Positions 8,211-17,464 of a DNA stretch of 64,000 bases are shown piece after piece. Below the pieces are notes generated by a model, which was not told the DNA's origin, did no database searches, and worked only from the letters and a program-made list of their open reading frames with translations. Source of the stretch: an uncultured Granulosicoccaceae bacterium. Lineage in GTDB: Bacteria > Pseudomonadota > Gammaproteobacteria > Granulosicoccales > Granulosicoccaceae. The translations under genes were made by a program, and so were the position numbers. Positions within the stretch are counted from its first letter, which is position 1, and every line of letters starts with the position of its first letter. The stretch spans positions 1 through 64,000 of the forward strand of contig CAKZUP010000062.1 of assembly GCA_937922945.1 (NCBI GenBank), in the 5' to 3' direction.

Positions 8211-8537
8211 ATGCAGGAATCACAGGGGTCAAACTATATGAGTATATCCACAGCCAACAACGAACAAATCACCGCTTTCCTAGACAAAAATAGCAGCTGG
8301 TCCAGCATAGAGAATAAATTGCACAAAGAATTCGTTTTCGCTGATTTCGCACAAGCATTTACTTTTATGACAGTAATGGCGAAATACGCAGAAGAGCATA
8401 ACCATCATCCTGAGTGGTTCAACGTGTACAAAACTGTGAGGGTCGATTTAACGACGCATGAAGCGTCCGGGATCACTCAGCGCGATATTGATATGGCCAA
8501 AGAAATGGACTCCGTAGCCTCAGAAATTAGTTCATGA
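8211..8537 (+). CDS. Pterin-4a-carbinolamine dehydratase
   Basis: Up to 108 residues. The family signature is clear: AKYAEEHNHHPEWFNVYKTV followed by DLTTHEASGITQRDIDMAKEM, which holds the catalytic histidines and the THxxxGIT motif. The enzyme dehydrates 4a-hydroxytetrahydropterin, recycling the cofactor of phenylalanine hydroxylase, and stand-alone copies in bacteria may also act in molybdopterin metabolism. No phenylalanine hydroxylase gene is nearby. The second ATG at 8238 (MSISTANN) is preceded by AGGGG at a better spacing and gives a 99-residue protein of more usual length, so it may be the true start. The product is cytoplasmic and appears to be transcribed alone. Confidence 0.88.
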   Translation: MQESQGSNYMSISTANNEQITAFLDKNSSWSSIENKLHKEFVFADFAQAFTFMTVMAKYAEEHNHHPEWFNVYKTVRVDLTTHEASGITQRDIDMAKEMDSVASEISS

Positions 8538-8875
8538 TGTTGTGATACGGCGAAAGCGCCGAGCCAGGACAACTGAGGAAGCTTGGCTATCCACAGGACG
8601 CGCTCATGTGAGATCAATCGCACTTTTTATCAAAAAAAAATATCGTATGAATCTCGTGTTATGCACAATGAGCCATTACTCTCTTTTGAATTCTGATCTG
8701 TTAACCACAAAGGTATTCATACCTATCCTCATTCAGCCTTCGGCCAGCTTAGATCAATACTATGCCTATTGAAGCTGCACATACGGCTTTGTTTTTGCTA
8801 GGATTATGTAGATACTATTAGTTATCACCCAGAAACATTAACAGCCCCACCTTCACGTAAGGGAAACTCGGCGTT
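8538..8875. other. Intergenic region with a GC-rich hairpin
   Basis: A hairpin CGGCG-AAAG-CGCCG sits at 8548-8561 just after the dehydratase stop, without a T-run, so it is at best a weak terminator. The rest is AT-rich with an A8 run near 8634. A 76-codon frame at 8542-8772 has no recognisable product. A promoter for the downstream oxidoreductase operon should lie here, but I cannot place it. Confidence 0.4.
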
Positions 8876-10666
8876 ATGAAACCGACAGATACGGCCCGAC
8901 CAGACCATTTTCATCAAGTGGTCGATTGTCAGTGGGGCTGCCCAGCTCACACCGACGTTCCACACTATATAAGACAAATCGCACAAGGCGACTACACCGG
9001 CGCTTATCTCGAGAATCGAAAAAGTAATGTTTTTCCCGGGATTCTTGGACGGGTATGCGACCGCCCATGCGAACCAGCCTGCAGGCGAGGCCGGCTTGAC
9101 GAAGAACCGGTTGCCATTTGCAGACTCAAGCGCGTCGCTGCTGACTTAAGCGATGATATCCGTGAATATTTACCACCAAAAGGGCCATCGAACGGTAAGC
9201 GCATCGCGTGCATCGGTGCAGGTGCCGCCTCACTCGCGGTTGCCAACGATCTCCTCCCCTTGGGCTACGACATCGTGATGTACGAGCAGCACGACAAGCC
9301 CGGTGGCTTGATGCGTACCAACATTCCGTCATTTCGTTTACCGGCTGAGGTTCTGGACGATGAGATTGCAATGATCGTTGAACGCGGTGTCGATCTGCGG
9401 CTCAACACAAAAGTTGAGAGTATGCAGGCACTTTTAGCCGAAGGCTATGACGCCGTCTTTGTAGGCACCGGGGCACCCAGAGGCAAAAATCTCGACTTAC
9501 CCGGTCGCTACGACACCGATCGAATCCACATTGGTATCGACTGGCTAGAAGAGGTCGCATTCGAGCACACCGACACCATCGGTGAAAACGTTTTGATTAT
9601 TGGCGTAGGAAATACGGCGATGGATTGTTGCCGAACATCACTGCGCCTTGGTGGTAAAAACGTAAAAGTCATGGCCAGAAAACCACGCAGCTGGTTCAAG
9701 GCCAGCGAATGGGAACTGGAAGACGCCGAAGAAGAAAACGTCGACATTCTTATTAATCACGCGCCGAAAGAGTTCGTTGTGAAAGACGGACAGCTCAAGG
9801 GCATGTTATTCGACAAGCTGCATTACGATATCGATGAAAACGGACGCCTGTCAGATCCAACAATTATTGAAGAGGTGTTTATCGAATGTGACGATGTCAT
9901 TCTAGCCATCGGACAAGACAACGCGTTTCCATGGATAGAAAAAGAAACCGGCCTCGAACTAACGCAATGGGACACCCCTGTTGTGCATGAGACCAACCAT
10001 AGTTCATCTATTGAAGGTCTGTTTTTCGGTGGCGATGCGGCCTACGGGCCAAAGAACATTATTTGGGCTGTTGAGCATGGTCATCGTGCGGCCATCTCTA
10101 TCCATAAGTACTGCGAGGGCGAAGATATTTCAGACCGGCCACCGCGTGGTATGAATTTATTGTCCACAAAGATGGGCATCCATGAGTGGAGCTATTCGAA
10201 CGACTTCGATGATGTTCCACGTCATAAAATGAATCATGTTGATCTGGTGCAACGATTCAAAGACATCAAAATTGAAGTGGAGCTGGGTTTTAGTGCCGAG
10301 CAAACTGCACGCGAAGTCGAACGCTGCCTTAATTGTGATATCCAAACTGTATTTGCGGCCAAACTCTGTATCGAGTGCGATGCGTGCATGGATATCTGCC
10401 CAACCCATTGCCTCACCATTACAGACAACGGTGAAGAGGATGATCTGCGCGGGCGGCTCCGCGCACCGGCAAACAACAAAACCCAAATTCTCTACGTATC
10501 CGATGCCCTGCCGCAAACAGGAAAAGTCATGGTTAAAGATGAAGATCTCTGCGTTCATTGTGGCTTGTGTGCAGAGCGTTGCCCCACCGGCGCTTGGGAT
10601 ATGCGTAAGTCACGCGTTAGCATTCCATATGCTTCTGGAACTAAGCACATAGCTGCTGCCAGCTAA
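8876..10666 (+). CDS. GltD-like NAD(P)-binding flavoprotein fused to a 2x[4Fe-4S] ferredoxin domain
   Basis: This 596-residue protein has the architecture of the glutamate synthase small subunit. An N-terminal cysteine-rich Fe-S domain (Cys18, Cys22, Cys61, Cys65, Cys69) is followed by an FAD-binding fold (IGAGAASLAVANDLLPLG from about 112) and an NAD(P)-binding fold (IIGVGNTAMDCC near 240). Unlike GltD it then carries two C-terminal [4Fe-4S] motifs, CIECDACMDIC at about 498-508 and CVHCGLCAERC at about 560-570. It lies 17 bases before the 2-oxoacid oxidoreductase alpha gene and surely works with it. I infer that electrons from oxidative decarboxylation pass through the ferredoxin clusters to flavin and NAD(P). 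The complex is cytoplasmic. GTAAGGGAAACTCGGCGTT before the ATG supports this start. Confidence 0.88.
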   Translation: MKPTDTARPDHFHQVVDCQWGCPAHTDVPHYIRQIAQGDYTGAYLENRKSNVFPGILGRVCDRPCEPACRRGRLDEEPVAICRLKRVAADLSDDIREYLPPKGPSNGKRIACIGAGAASLAVANDLLPLGYDIVMYEQHDKPGGLMRTNIPSFRLPAEVLDDEIAMIVERGVDLRLNTKVESMQALLAEGYDAVFVGTGAPRGKNLDLPGRYDTDRIHIGIDWLEEVAFEHTDTIGENVLIIGVGNTAMDCCRTSLRLGGKNVKVMARKPRSWFKASEWELEDAEEENVDILINHAPKEFVVKDGQLKGMLFDKLHYDIDENGRLSDPTIIEEVFIECDDVILAIGQDNAFPWIEKETGLELTQWDTPVVHETNHSSSIEGLFFGGDAAYGPKNIIWAVEHGHRAAISIHKYCEGEDISDRPPRGMNLLSTKMGIHEWSYSNDFDDVPRHKMNHVDLVQRFKDIKIEVELGFSAEQTAREVERCLNCDIQTVFAAKLCIECDACMDICPTHCLTITDNGEEDDLRGRLRAPANNKTQILYVSDALPQTGKVMVKDEDLCVHCGLCAERCPTGAWDMRKSRVSIPYASGTKHIAAAS

Positions 10667-10683
10667 ATAATAAGTACAAGACA

Positions 10684-12507
10684 ATGACCGCATCTAAACT
10701 GAACGACTTTGTAATCAAGCTGGCGAATGTCAACGGTACCGGTTCTGCCAGTGCCAATGGCATGTTAATGAAATCCATTTTCAGAATGGGCATTCCAGTC
10801 ACCGGAAAAAATTTCTTCCCATCCAACATACAAGGGCTTCCAACCTGGTACGAAATTCGGGTTAGCAAAGACGGCTATCTTTGCCGATCAGGCAAAGTTG
10901 ATTTCATGGTCGCGATGAATGCAGAAACCTACAACGCCGACCTTGCAGAGGTCGACTCAGGCGGATACCTGATGTACGACTCAACCTGGCCCCGAAAAAA
11001 CCTGCAAGAACGCAGCGATGTCACCGTACTCGGTATTCCACTATCAGATATGTGCAATAAGGCATTTGAATCTGCACGCGCAAAAGTGCTGATGAAAAAT
11101 GTCGCGTACGTGGGCGCGCTGGTTGCGTTACTTGATATCGATATGTCAGTTGTAGAGAATCTGCTGAAAGAAACTTTTTCATCAAAGCCTCATTTGGCAG
11201 ACGCAAACATGCAAGCCATCCGAATGGGCTATGACTATGCAACCGAACACTTTGACTGTCCGCTACCGCTAAAGCTTGCGCCAATGGATGCAACATCTGG
11301 CCATGTAATCGTCGATGGCAATACAACGGCCGGCCTCGGAGCTGTGTACGCCGGTGCAACGGTAACCAGTTGGTACCCCATTACGCCATCCACCTCTTTA
11401 ATTGATGCGTTCAGTCTTTTTTGCCAACAACTCAGAAAAGACCCAGAAACCGGTGAGAACAATTACTGCGTTATTCAAGCCGAGGACGAACTGTCGGCCA
11501 TCGGCATGGTGCTCGGCGCTAACTGGAACGGCGCGCGTGCCTTTACCGCTACCAGCGGACCTGGTGTTTCATTAATGAGTGAATTTCTTGGCCTTGCCTA
11601 CTACGCCGAGATTCCAGCCGTTCTTTATGATGTACAACGGGTCAGCCCATCCACCGGCATGCCTACTCGTACACAACAGTGTGACATTGTGTCGGCCGCT
11701 TATGCATCGCATGGCGATACCAAGCAAGTTTTACTATTCCCATCAGATCCTACCGATTGCTTCCACATGTCTCAAGTAGCATTTGACTTGGCTGAAAGAC
11801 TGCAAACACCCGTTATTGTTTTAACCGATCTCGATATCGGCATGAACGATTGGATGATCCCGGAAATTAAATGGGACGACAGCTACCAACCCGATCGCGG
11901 CAAAGTCTATGATGCGAAGCAACTTAAAGACATGGATGCGTTTTATCGCTACCTGGACGTCGACGGTGATGCGATTCCATGGCGTACGCTGCCGGGAGTC
12001 GATTCAAAAGGTGCCTACTTCGTGCGCGGCTCTGGCCACAACAAGTTCGGTGGGTATACTGAAAAATCAGACGAATACAAAGACGTTGTTGATCGACTAA
12101 GGCGTAAATTCGATACGGCAGCTACCCTCGTGCCAGCTCCAATCCTCAATATCGATAGCACAAAACCCAGAGAAAAAGGCTACGCCTTACTCTCCATTGG
12201 TAGCTGCGACGGAGCCATTCGAGAAGCTCGCGACAGATTACAACAAGACGGGCACGGCAATCTTGATTACATGCGAGTTCAGGCATTTCCATTCCATAAA
12301 GATGTTGCAGAGTTCATCAGTCAATACGAACAGGTATTTGTTATAGAACAAAATCGCGATGCGCAACTCAGGCAGCTACTCACGGTTGAATTGGAAATCG
12401 ACCCTCAACGATTGATACCGCTACTCTCTTACGATGGCATGCCGGTTAGCAGTAACTTTATTGTTGAAGGCGTATCGAAACTCATGAAGCAAGGTCATGC
12501 GGCCTAA
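10684..12507 (+). CDS. 2-oxoacid:acceptor oxidoreductase, gamma-alpha fusion subunit (KorA-like)
   Basis: This 607-residue protein is a fusion. Residues 1 to about 190 form the gamma domain (GTGSASANGMLMKSIFRMGI, TWYEIRVSKDGYLCRSGKVD). The alpha domain follows (YAGATVTSWYPITPSTSLID, IQAEDELSAIGMVLGANWNG, FTATSGPGVSLMSEFLGLAY). Such subunits pair with a beta subunit that binds thiamine diphosphate, convert a 2-oxoacid plus CoA to acyl-CoA and CO2, and reduce ferredoxin. The gene arrangement is closest to the KorAB (2-oxoglutarate) group, but the substrate is not proven by sequence. It is the middle gene of a tight operon, with 17-base and 23-base gaps. No truncation or frame problem is visible. 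Confidence 0.9.
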   Translation: MTASKLNDFVIKLANVNGTGSASANGMLMKSIFRMGIPVTGKNFFPSNIQGLPTWYEIRVSKDGYLCRSGKVDFMVAMNAETYNADLAEVDSGGYLMYDSTWPRKNLQERSDVTVLGIPLSDMCNKAFESARAKVLMKNVAYVGALVALLDIDMSVVENLLKETFSSKPHLADANMQAIRMGYDYATEHFDCPLPLKLAPMDATSGHVIVDGNTTAGLGAVYAGATVTSWYPITPSTSLIDAFSLFCQQLRKDPETGENNYCVIQAEDELSAIGMVLGANWNGARAFTATSGPGVSLMSEFLGLAYYAEIPAVLYDVQRVSPSTGMPTRTQQCDIVSAAYASHGDTKQVLLFPSDPTDCFHMSQVAFDLAERLQTPVIVLTDLDIGMNDWMIPEIKWDDSYQPDRGKVYDAKQLKDMDAFYRYLDVDGDAIPWRTLPGVDSKGAYFVRGSGHNKFGGYTEKSDEYKDVVDRLRRKFDTAATLVPAPILNIDSTKPREKGYALLSIGSCDGAIREARDRLQQDGHGNLDYMRVQAFPFHKDVAEFISQYEQVFVIEQNRDAQLRQLLTVELEIDPQRLIPLLSYDGMPVSSNFIVEGVSKLMKQGHAA

Positions 12508-12530
12508 CCGACTAATCAGGATATAACCCA

Positions 12531-13586
12531 ATGAGTTTTCTTAAAAAACCCAATATTGCACACCCTGGGTTACCGAAGAATGAAATCGGTTTAACCATTC
12601 GAGACTATGAAGGTGCGATGTCCACCCTGTGCGCTGGCTGTGGGCACGATTCAATCTCATCTGCCATTATGCAAGCCTATTTCGAACTGTCTGTCGAACC
12701 ACACCGTGTGGCCAAGGTATCCGGCATTGGCTGTTCCAGTAAAACACCCACCTATTTTTTGGGTGGCGCACACGGCTTTAACTCCGTACACGGCCGAATG
12801 CCTTCAATTGCCACAGGCGCAAATGCTGCAAACAGAGAGCTTAACTATATTGGCGTATCGGGCGACGGCGATTCACTCTCTATTGGCTTGGGTCAGTTTG
12901 GACACGCCATTCGCCGAAACATCAACATGATGTATTTAATCGAGAACAATGGTGTATACGGTTTAACTAAAGGCCAGTTCTCAGCCAGTGCAGACAGGGG
13001 CAGCACGGCTAAAAAAGGCGATGCCAACCCGTACTCTCCAATCGATCCGGTGCTACTGGCCATTTCGCTTGGGTGTACGTTTGTCGGTCGCGGCTTCTCC
13101 GGAGATAAAGAACACCTGGTTCCGATGTTGAAAAGCGCAATAAAGCACGAAGGCTTTGCATTGCTGGATATCATTTCGCCTTGCGTGACATTTAACGACC
13201 ATGAAGGCTCAACCAAGAGCTATGCACACACAAGAGCCAACCTGCGTGAAACCGTGTACGCTGACTTTACGGAACATCACGAAGAAATTATTGCTCAAGT
13301 TGATCCCGGGGAATACAAAAAAATAACCATGCACGACGGTAGCCGTGTTGGCTTCAAACGCGTCGATGAATCTTACGACCCCACCAATCGAGTATCAGCC
13401 ATTTCGTACATTGAGGAGCACCGGGCAAAAGGTGAGGTGGTGACAGGTCTGCTTTACATGGAAGAGAGCTCATCAGAGATGCATTCGGTGCTTGGCTCAA
13501 ATAAACAAGCCATGGCAACCCTGCCCTATAATCAGCTTAACCCCGGCTCTGAGACATTAGCTCGTATACAGGCTCGCTGGCGTTAA
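12531..13586 (+). CDS. 2-oxoacid:acceptor oxidoreductase beta subunit, TPP-binding (KorB-like)
   Basis: This 351-residue subunit carries the thiamine-diphosphate site. CAGCGHDSISSA and GIGCSSKTP near the N-terminus are followed by the GDG motif of the TPP-binding fold (GVSGDGDSLSIGLGQFGHAI) and NNGVYGLTKGQFSAS, typical of KorB/PorB. The cysteines in CAGCGH and GCSSKTP are those that usually bind the beta-subunit Fe-S cluster. It completes the three-gene operon with the Fe-S flavoprotein and the alpha-gamma subunit. CAGGATATAACCC before the ATG is the ribosome-binding site. Its last four bases (TTAA) are shared with the end of the convergent serine-hydrolase gene. Confidence 0.9.
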   Translation: MSFLKKPNIAHPGLPKNEIGLTIRDYEGAMSTLCAGCGHDSISSAIMQAYFELSVEPHRVAKVSGIGCSSKTPTYFLGGAHGFNSVHGRMPSIATGANAANRELNYIGVSGDGDSLSIGLGQFGHAIRRNINMMYLIENNGVYGLTKGQFSASADRGSTAKKGDANPYSPIDPVLLAISLGCTFVGRGFSGDKEHLVPMLKSAIKHEGFALLDIISPCVTFNDHEGSTKSYAHTRANLRETVYADFTEHHEEIIAQVDPGEYKKITMHDGSRVGFKRVDESYDPTNRVSAISYIEEHRAKGEVVTGLLYMEESSSEMHSVLGSNKQAMATLPYNQLNPGSETLARIQARWR

Positions 13587-14602
13587 CTTGCAGCTGGAAT
13601 AATCTCGTTATCAATCAGGTTTAACAAATCACCGAAGTAGCCTGCGCTTCGGGCCAGACGTGTCGGATCTGATGTAATCGCGAATGTCAGCTTAAGCTGC
13701 GGAACAATACAGATTACCTGTCCACCGTAACCCCGTGCCAACGCATAACTGGTATTACCATTGCTTCCGAGAAACCAACCATAGCCATAACCCAATCCGG
13801 AAAACACGGAGCGCGTTACGGTTATGAGAGATTGGTTCACCCAAGCTTCGCTGAGAACCTGTAAATCATCAACCCGTCCGCCATTACGATAGAGTTCGCC
13901 AAAGCGAATCATAGCTTCCAACGTTAAAGCCATTTCGTTACCACCCAGGTAGCGACCCTGAGGGTCGCGAGTCCAGGCCGGAATGGTTACGCCCAGCGGT
14001 TTCCCCAGTCGATCTCTGGTTAGCGATAACAGGCTCTTTCCAGACACTTCAGACAGAACCGCGCCCATAATATGCGACGAACCGGTGGAATAAAGCATGC
14101 GCGTTCCCGGCTCTGCAACCATCGGACGTGTCAGTGCATTAGATACCCAGTCGCGGCTATTAACCCACGCACCGTAATTTCTTCCTGAAGTGCGTTCAAG
14201 TCCGGCCTGCATGGTGAGCAAGTTTTCTACGGTGATGTTTTTAACGTCAGGGTGCGCTTTCGGCGGAATCAAATTAGGTACAAGCTCGCCTAAAGTGGCT
14301 TTAACGGCCGGAATTTCACCGCGATCAATTGCAGCCCCAGCTAGTGCTGCAACAATCGTTTTTGACACAGATTTTATCGGCACAGCTCGGCTGATGCCAG
14401 GCCCACGAAACACCTCAGCCAATACTGGCGAACCATCCTGAAATACCATAATGGCATGGCATTGTTCGAATGCGCGTGCTTTGCTTACGACTCTTTGCCA
14501 CGGGCTTGTTTCGGCATAAAGTGGGGACGCAAGAAGTGCTGTGGCACTGGCAATAAATGCGCGACGATTAATCCCTGACATTACAACTCTGTGTTTTCGC
14601 AT
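13583..14602 (-). CDS. Secreted serine hydrolase of the beta-lactamase/class C family
   Basis: This 339-residue protein has a signal peptide with twin arginine (GINRRAFIASATALLASPLYA), so export by Tat or Sec is likely. The active-site SxxK is SVSK in VPIKSVSKTIVAAL. The second motif is YSTGSSH (Tyr with Ser instead of the usual YxN), and RGYGGQ takes the place of the KTG/HxG box. These features fit esterase- or D-aminopeptidase-like members of the beta-lactamase fold rather than a true AmpC. An alternative start is the ATG at 14581 (MSGINRR). The start codon overlaps the stop of the upstream GST gene by one base (TAATG), so the two are translationally coupled. Confidence 0.85.
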   Translation of the reverse strand: MRKHRVVMSGINRRAFIASATALLASPLYAETSPWQRVVSKARAFEQCHAIMVFQDGSPVLAEVFRGPGISRAVPIKSVSKTIVAALAGAAIDRGEIPAVKATLGELVPNLIPPKAHPDVKNITVENLLTMQAGLERTSGRNYGAWVNSRDWVSNALTRPMVAEPGTRMLYSTGSSHIMGAVLSEVSGKSLLSLTRDRLGKPLGVTIPAWTRDPQGRYLGGNEMALTLEAMIRFGELYRNGGRVDDLQVLSEAWVNQSLITVTRSVFSGLGYGYGWFLGSNGNTSYALARGYGGQVICIVPQLKLTFAITSDPTRLARSAGYFGDLLNLIDNEIIPAAS

Positions 14603-15219
14603 TAGTCGGGTTTATGGGCCAATACTTTTTGCACACTGTCACGTGCGCGCATGCGTTCGTTATGAGCAGTGCATGCCTTATAGTCTGTAAGATCAAAACC
14701 CTCATTCAACGCACGATCGTATATCCAGAAAAAATAAGAATCACAAACCGTGTAGTGATCGAAGAACCACGTTTTACCGGTTAATTCGGTTTCAACAAGC
14801 GCAAGCTGTTCAAAGTACATGGCTTTGGCTGTCGCTTTGATGTCGTCGTGAGCTTCAGTGTTGGCGCAGAATTTTATCGGTTTGAAGTGGCGGGTTATAT
14901 GTGGGTGTATGCCCGAACCGAACCATCCCATATGAGACACGGCTCGTGCCCTATCCCAACTGTCCGATGGCAACAACCCGGCTTTGGGGAACGTATCTGC
15001 AATCCATGATTGGATAGCAACGTTCTCAGTTAGGCCTTTTCCATCGACAACCATTAAAGGCACTTTTTTCTTTGGGTTTAGCGCGGCATACTCCGGGCTC
15101 GTTTGATCACTATTTTTAAGCAGCGTGAATTTGATATCAACATCAACACCTGCCTCCAGAAGCGATATATAAGTGGCGGTGGAGCAAGCGCCGGGTGAGT
15201 GATACAGTTTAATATCCAT
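14602..15219 (-). CDS. Glutathione S-transferase family protein
   Basis: From the ATG at 15219 the protein is about 205 residues and begins MDIKLYHSPGACSTATYISL, the classic N-terminal thioredoxin-fold start of bacterial beta-class GSTs, where the Ser/Cys region binds glutathione. KVPLMVVDGKGLTENVAIQSW is the cis-proline and glutathione-contact segment, and a helical C-terminal domain follows. The frame is open upstream to an ATG at 15351, but those 44 extra residues have no GST homology, so I prefer the shorter start. It is cytoplasmic, likely in glutathione-linked detoxification. It overlaps the following serine-hydrolase gene by one base. Confidence 0.85.
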   Translation of the reverse strand: MDIKLYHSPGACSTATYISLLEAGVDVDIKFTLLKNSDQTSPEYAALNPKKKVPLMVVDGKGLTENVAIQSWIADTFPKAGLLPSDSWDRARAVSHMGWFGSGIHPHITRHFKPIKFCANTEAHDDIKATAKAMYFEQLALVETELTGKTWFFDHYTVCDSYFFWIYDRALNEGFDLTDYKACTAHNERMRARDSVQKVLAHKPD

Positions 15220-15649
15220 TAACGTATTCCAGTTGGTTTTCACATCTTGATGTTCAAACATCTTCTGCATCGGTCGTGAAAAATTGTCGCATATGAGCCG
15301 TTTATTGTCTTCATCGAATCTTAGTACTTTTTTTGCAGTCATCTCCCACACACTCCATGTCTTCCAAGCCAGTATTCAGTTGGCCCACCGATACCGAAAG
15401 CTCCCTGATACACAAGACGATAATGTCGATATGCTATATTCTTGAATTTCCTAGCCACAATAGCGCGCAACAGACGCAAAAGTTCAAAAAATAAGCGCAT
15501 GCTGGAGCCTGTTTCCATCAACACCACCTAAGCGCAACCACAGTATCCACAAACAAGGAGCTTGATGGAACCGGTTGTCTGAAAGTGGCTTTCGCTGCGA
15601 AAAGCTTGCGTGTGTCGCACCCTGACCTTAATTACAAGAGACACCTTCC
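15220..15649. other. Divergent intergenic region between GST and Ldh-family genes
   Basis: About 430 bases with no recognised gene. A minus-strand frame of 62 codons (15339-15527) and the GST-frame extension overlap here; neither resembles a known protein. AATTACAAGAGACACCTTCC before the ATG at 15650 is the only clear signal. No operator-like palindrome was found. Confidence 0.35.
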
Positions 15650-16708
15650 ATGTCACCTCGATATGATGCTGAATCGCTTTTAAACTGCGCAAAGGCACTG
15701 TGCATAAATTCGGGCATGAGTGAACAATGCGCGCACGATGTCGCCACTGTTCTCACTGAAGGAGATCTACTCGGGCACGATACACATGGGTTGATGTTGC
15801 TTAAGCCCTATTTAAGTGCAATCAAAAATGGAAACATGCTCGGAGACGGCGATATCAAAGAGCTTAGCGCCAGACCGGCAGTCGCCGCCTGGGATGGAAA
15901 CTACCTACCAGGCCCACATTTAACCTTGCGCGCCATCGATACTGCAACCTCCATGGCCAAACAGTACGGAACAGGCAATGTTGTCATCCGTCGCAGCTCA
16001 CATATCGGAGCGCTTGCTGCCTATCTGGAGAAACCTGCCCGACAAGGGTTCATGGTGCAAATTGTTTGCAGCGATCCATCGGTTGCCAATGTTGCACCGT
16101 TTGGTGGAACCGAGCCGTTATTTACGCCCAATCCCATGGCGTGGGGTATTCCAACATCCGTCGATCCCATCATGATCGATATTTCGGCGTCCACCACAAC
16201 GGTTGGCATGAGTTCGCGACTACATGAAGCGAAACAAAACGGAGACAGCGATTGGTGGCTCGACGCAGAAGGCAAACCGTGTAACAACCCATCTGTCATT
16301 TTTCAAAATCCGCCCGGCAGCCTGCTTCCATTAGGCGGCTTGGATGCAGGTCACAAAGGTTATGGACTCGCTTTATTTATTGAGGCACTAACATCCGGGC
16401 TGTCAGGCTACGGTCGTGCAGATGGCGCTGATATTTGGGGTGCAAACGTGTCTGTGCAGGTAACCGACATTGAAGCATACGGTGAAAAACAATCCTTTCT
16501 GCGCCAGATGGATTATCTTGTAGAACAGAGCATCAGCAACAAACCGGCAAATTCGGAAAAACCGGTTCGATTACCCGGTCAACGAGGGCTTGCTCTTAAA
16601 CGGGAACAACTTGATAAAGGTGTGTTGCTGCATGAAGTTATTGTGCCTTCGTTGCAAGAGCTTATAGCGCAGAGCGGTGTTGAGGCTCCCATTGAGAAAA
16701 TGTCGTAA
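15650..16708 (+). CDS. Ldh-family NAD(P)-dependent dehydrogenase (malate/L-sulfolactate type)
   Basis: This 352-residue protein belongs to the type-2 malate/lactate dehydrogenase family, unrelated to the Rossmann LDHs. Typical stretches are GDLLGHDTHGLMLLKPYL near 42-60 (with the catalytic His of GHxTHG), VVIRRSSHIGALAAYLEKPA, FTPNPMAWGIPT with DISAST, and GLDAGHKGYGLALFIEALTSGL. Members reduce or oxidise 2-hydroxy/2-oxo acids such as malate, ureidoglycolate, 3-sulfolactate or imino acids; the substrate is not readable here. It appears monocistronic, upstream of an ABC transporter pair with which it shares no evident function. Confidence 0.87.
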   Translation: MSPRYDAESLLNCAKALCINSGMSEQCAHDVATVLTEGDLLGHDTHGLMLLKPYLSAIKNGNMLGDGDIKELSARPAVAAWDGNYLPGPHLTLRAIDTATSMAKQYGTGNVVIRRSSHIGALAAYLEKPARQGFMVQIVCSDPSVANVAPFGGTEPLFTPNPMAWGIPTSVDPIMIDISASTTTVGMSSRLHEAKQNGDSDWWLDAEGKPCNNPSVIFQNPPGSLLPLGGLDAGHKGYGLALFIEALTSGLSGYGRADGADIWGANVSVQVTDIEAYGEKQSFLRQMDYLVEQSISNKPANSEKPVRLPGQRGLALKREQLDKGVLLHEVIVPSLQELIAQSGVEAPIEKMS

Positions 16709-16780
16709 TACAACGCAGCGTGTAAAATCCGTTAGCATCACACATTAACAATCCCAACCTGCCCGTAGCCTCCATTACCC

Positions 16781-17449
16781 ATGATTGCACTTAAAAACGT
16801 TCACCTCACCTACAGCGCCGCTGATCGCTCGGTACCGGTATTATCGGGCGCTTCTTTAGAGGTGGCTCGAGGCGAAAGCGTTGCCATCATTGGCCCGTCG
16901 GGTTCCGGCAAAACATCATTACTTCTGGTACTAACCGGTTTGGAAACGCCTGACAGTGGTTCAGTTATCTTCGATGGAGTGGAGTTGCACGCTCAATCCA
17001 ACGATGCTCGCGCCGACCTTCGTCGCGATAAGATCGGTATTGTTTTCCAGAATTTCCACCTTATCCCAAGCCTTACAGCACACGAAAATGTTGCTTTACC
17101 CTTAGATATAGCAGGCGCTGACAACGCGCGTGCTCGTGCCGCCGAATTACTCGATCGTGTTGGTCTCGGGCATCGGAAGGACCACTACCCCAATGCGATG
17201 TCTGGCGGCGAGCGACAGCGCGTTGCACTTGCGCGAGCATTAATTCATCAACCCGCTCTCATGGTTGCCGATGAACCTACCGGCAATCTGGACAATCAAA
17301 CCGGTGATGCGGTGGCAGACTTATTGTTTGAACTGAACAAAGAAAACGACGCCACACTAATACTCGTCACCCACGACCCGGCGCTTGCCGCACGTTGTCG
17401 GCGTCAGGTCCGCCTGCATGAAGGTCAGTTGAAACCGGTGGAAACATGA
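16781..17449 (+). CDS. ABC transporter ATP-binding protein (LolD/YbbA-like)
   Basis: A 222-residue ATPase of the LolD/MacB/FtsE class. Walker A GPSGSGKTS is at about 39-47, the Q-loop follows in VFQNFHLIPSLTAHENV, the signature MSGGERQRVALARAL precedes Walker B ALMVADEPTGNLD, and the switch histidine is in LVTHD. The gene lies 15 bases before a large FtsX-type permease gene, an arrangement matching ybbA-ybbP, where the function is proposed to be lipid or envelope-related and is not settled. It lacks its own membrane segments and acts at the cytoplasmic face. No strong ribosome-binding site is visible before the ATG. Confidence 0.9.
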   Translation: MIALKNVHLTYSAADRSVPVLSGASLEVARGESVAIIGPSGSGKTSLLLVLTGLETPDSGSVIFDGVELHAQSNDARADLRRDKIGIVFQNFHLIPSLTAHENVALPLDIAGADNARARAAELLDRVGLGHRKDHYPNAMSGGERQRVALARALIHQPALMVADEPTGNLDNQTGDAVADLLFELNKENDATLILVTHDPALAARCRRQVRLHEGQLKPVET

Positions 17450-17464
17450 GGCGGGTGAATTAGC

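Noticed and set aside
8542-8772. 76-codon plus-strand frame after the pterin dehydratase gene
   Set aside because: It runs through a hairpin and an A-tract, has no good start signal and no protein-like character.
15339-15527. 62-codon minus-strand frame upstream of the GST gene
   Set aside because: No family resemblance and no start signal; it lies in a divergent promoter region.
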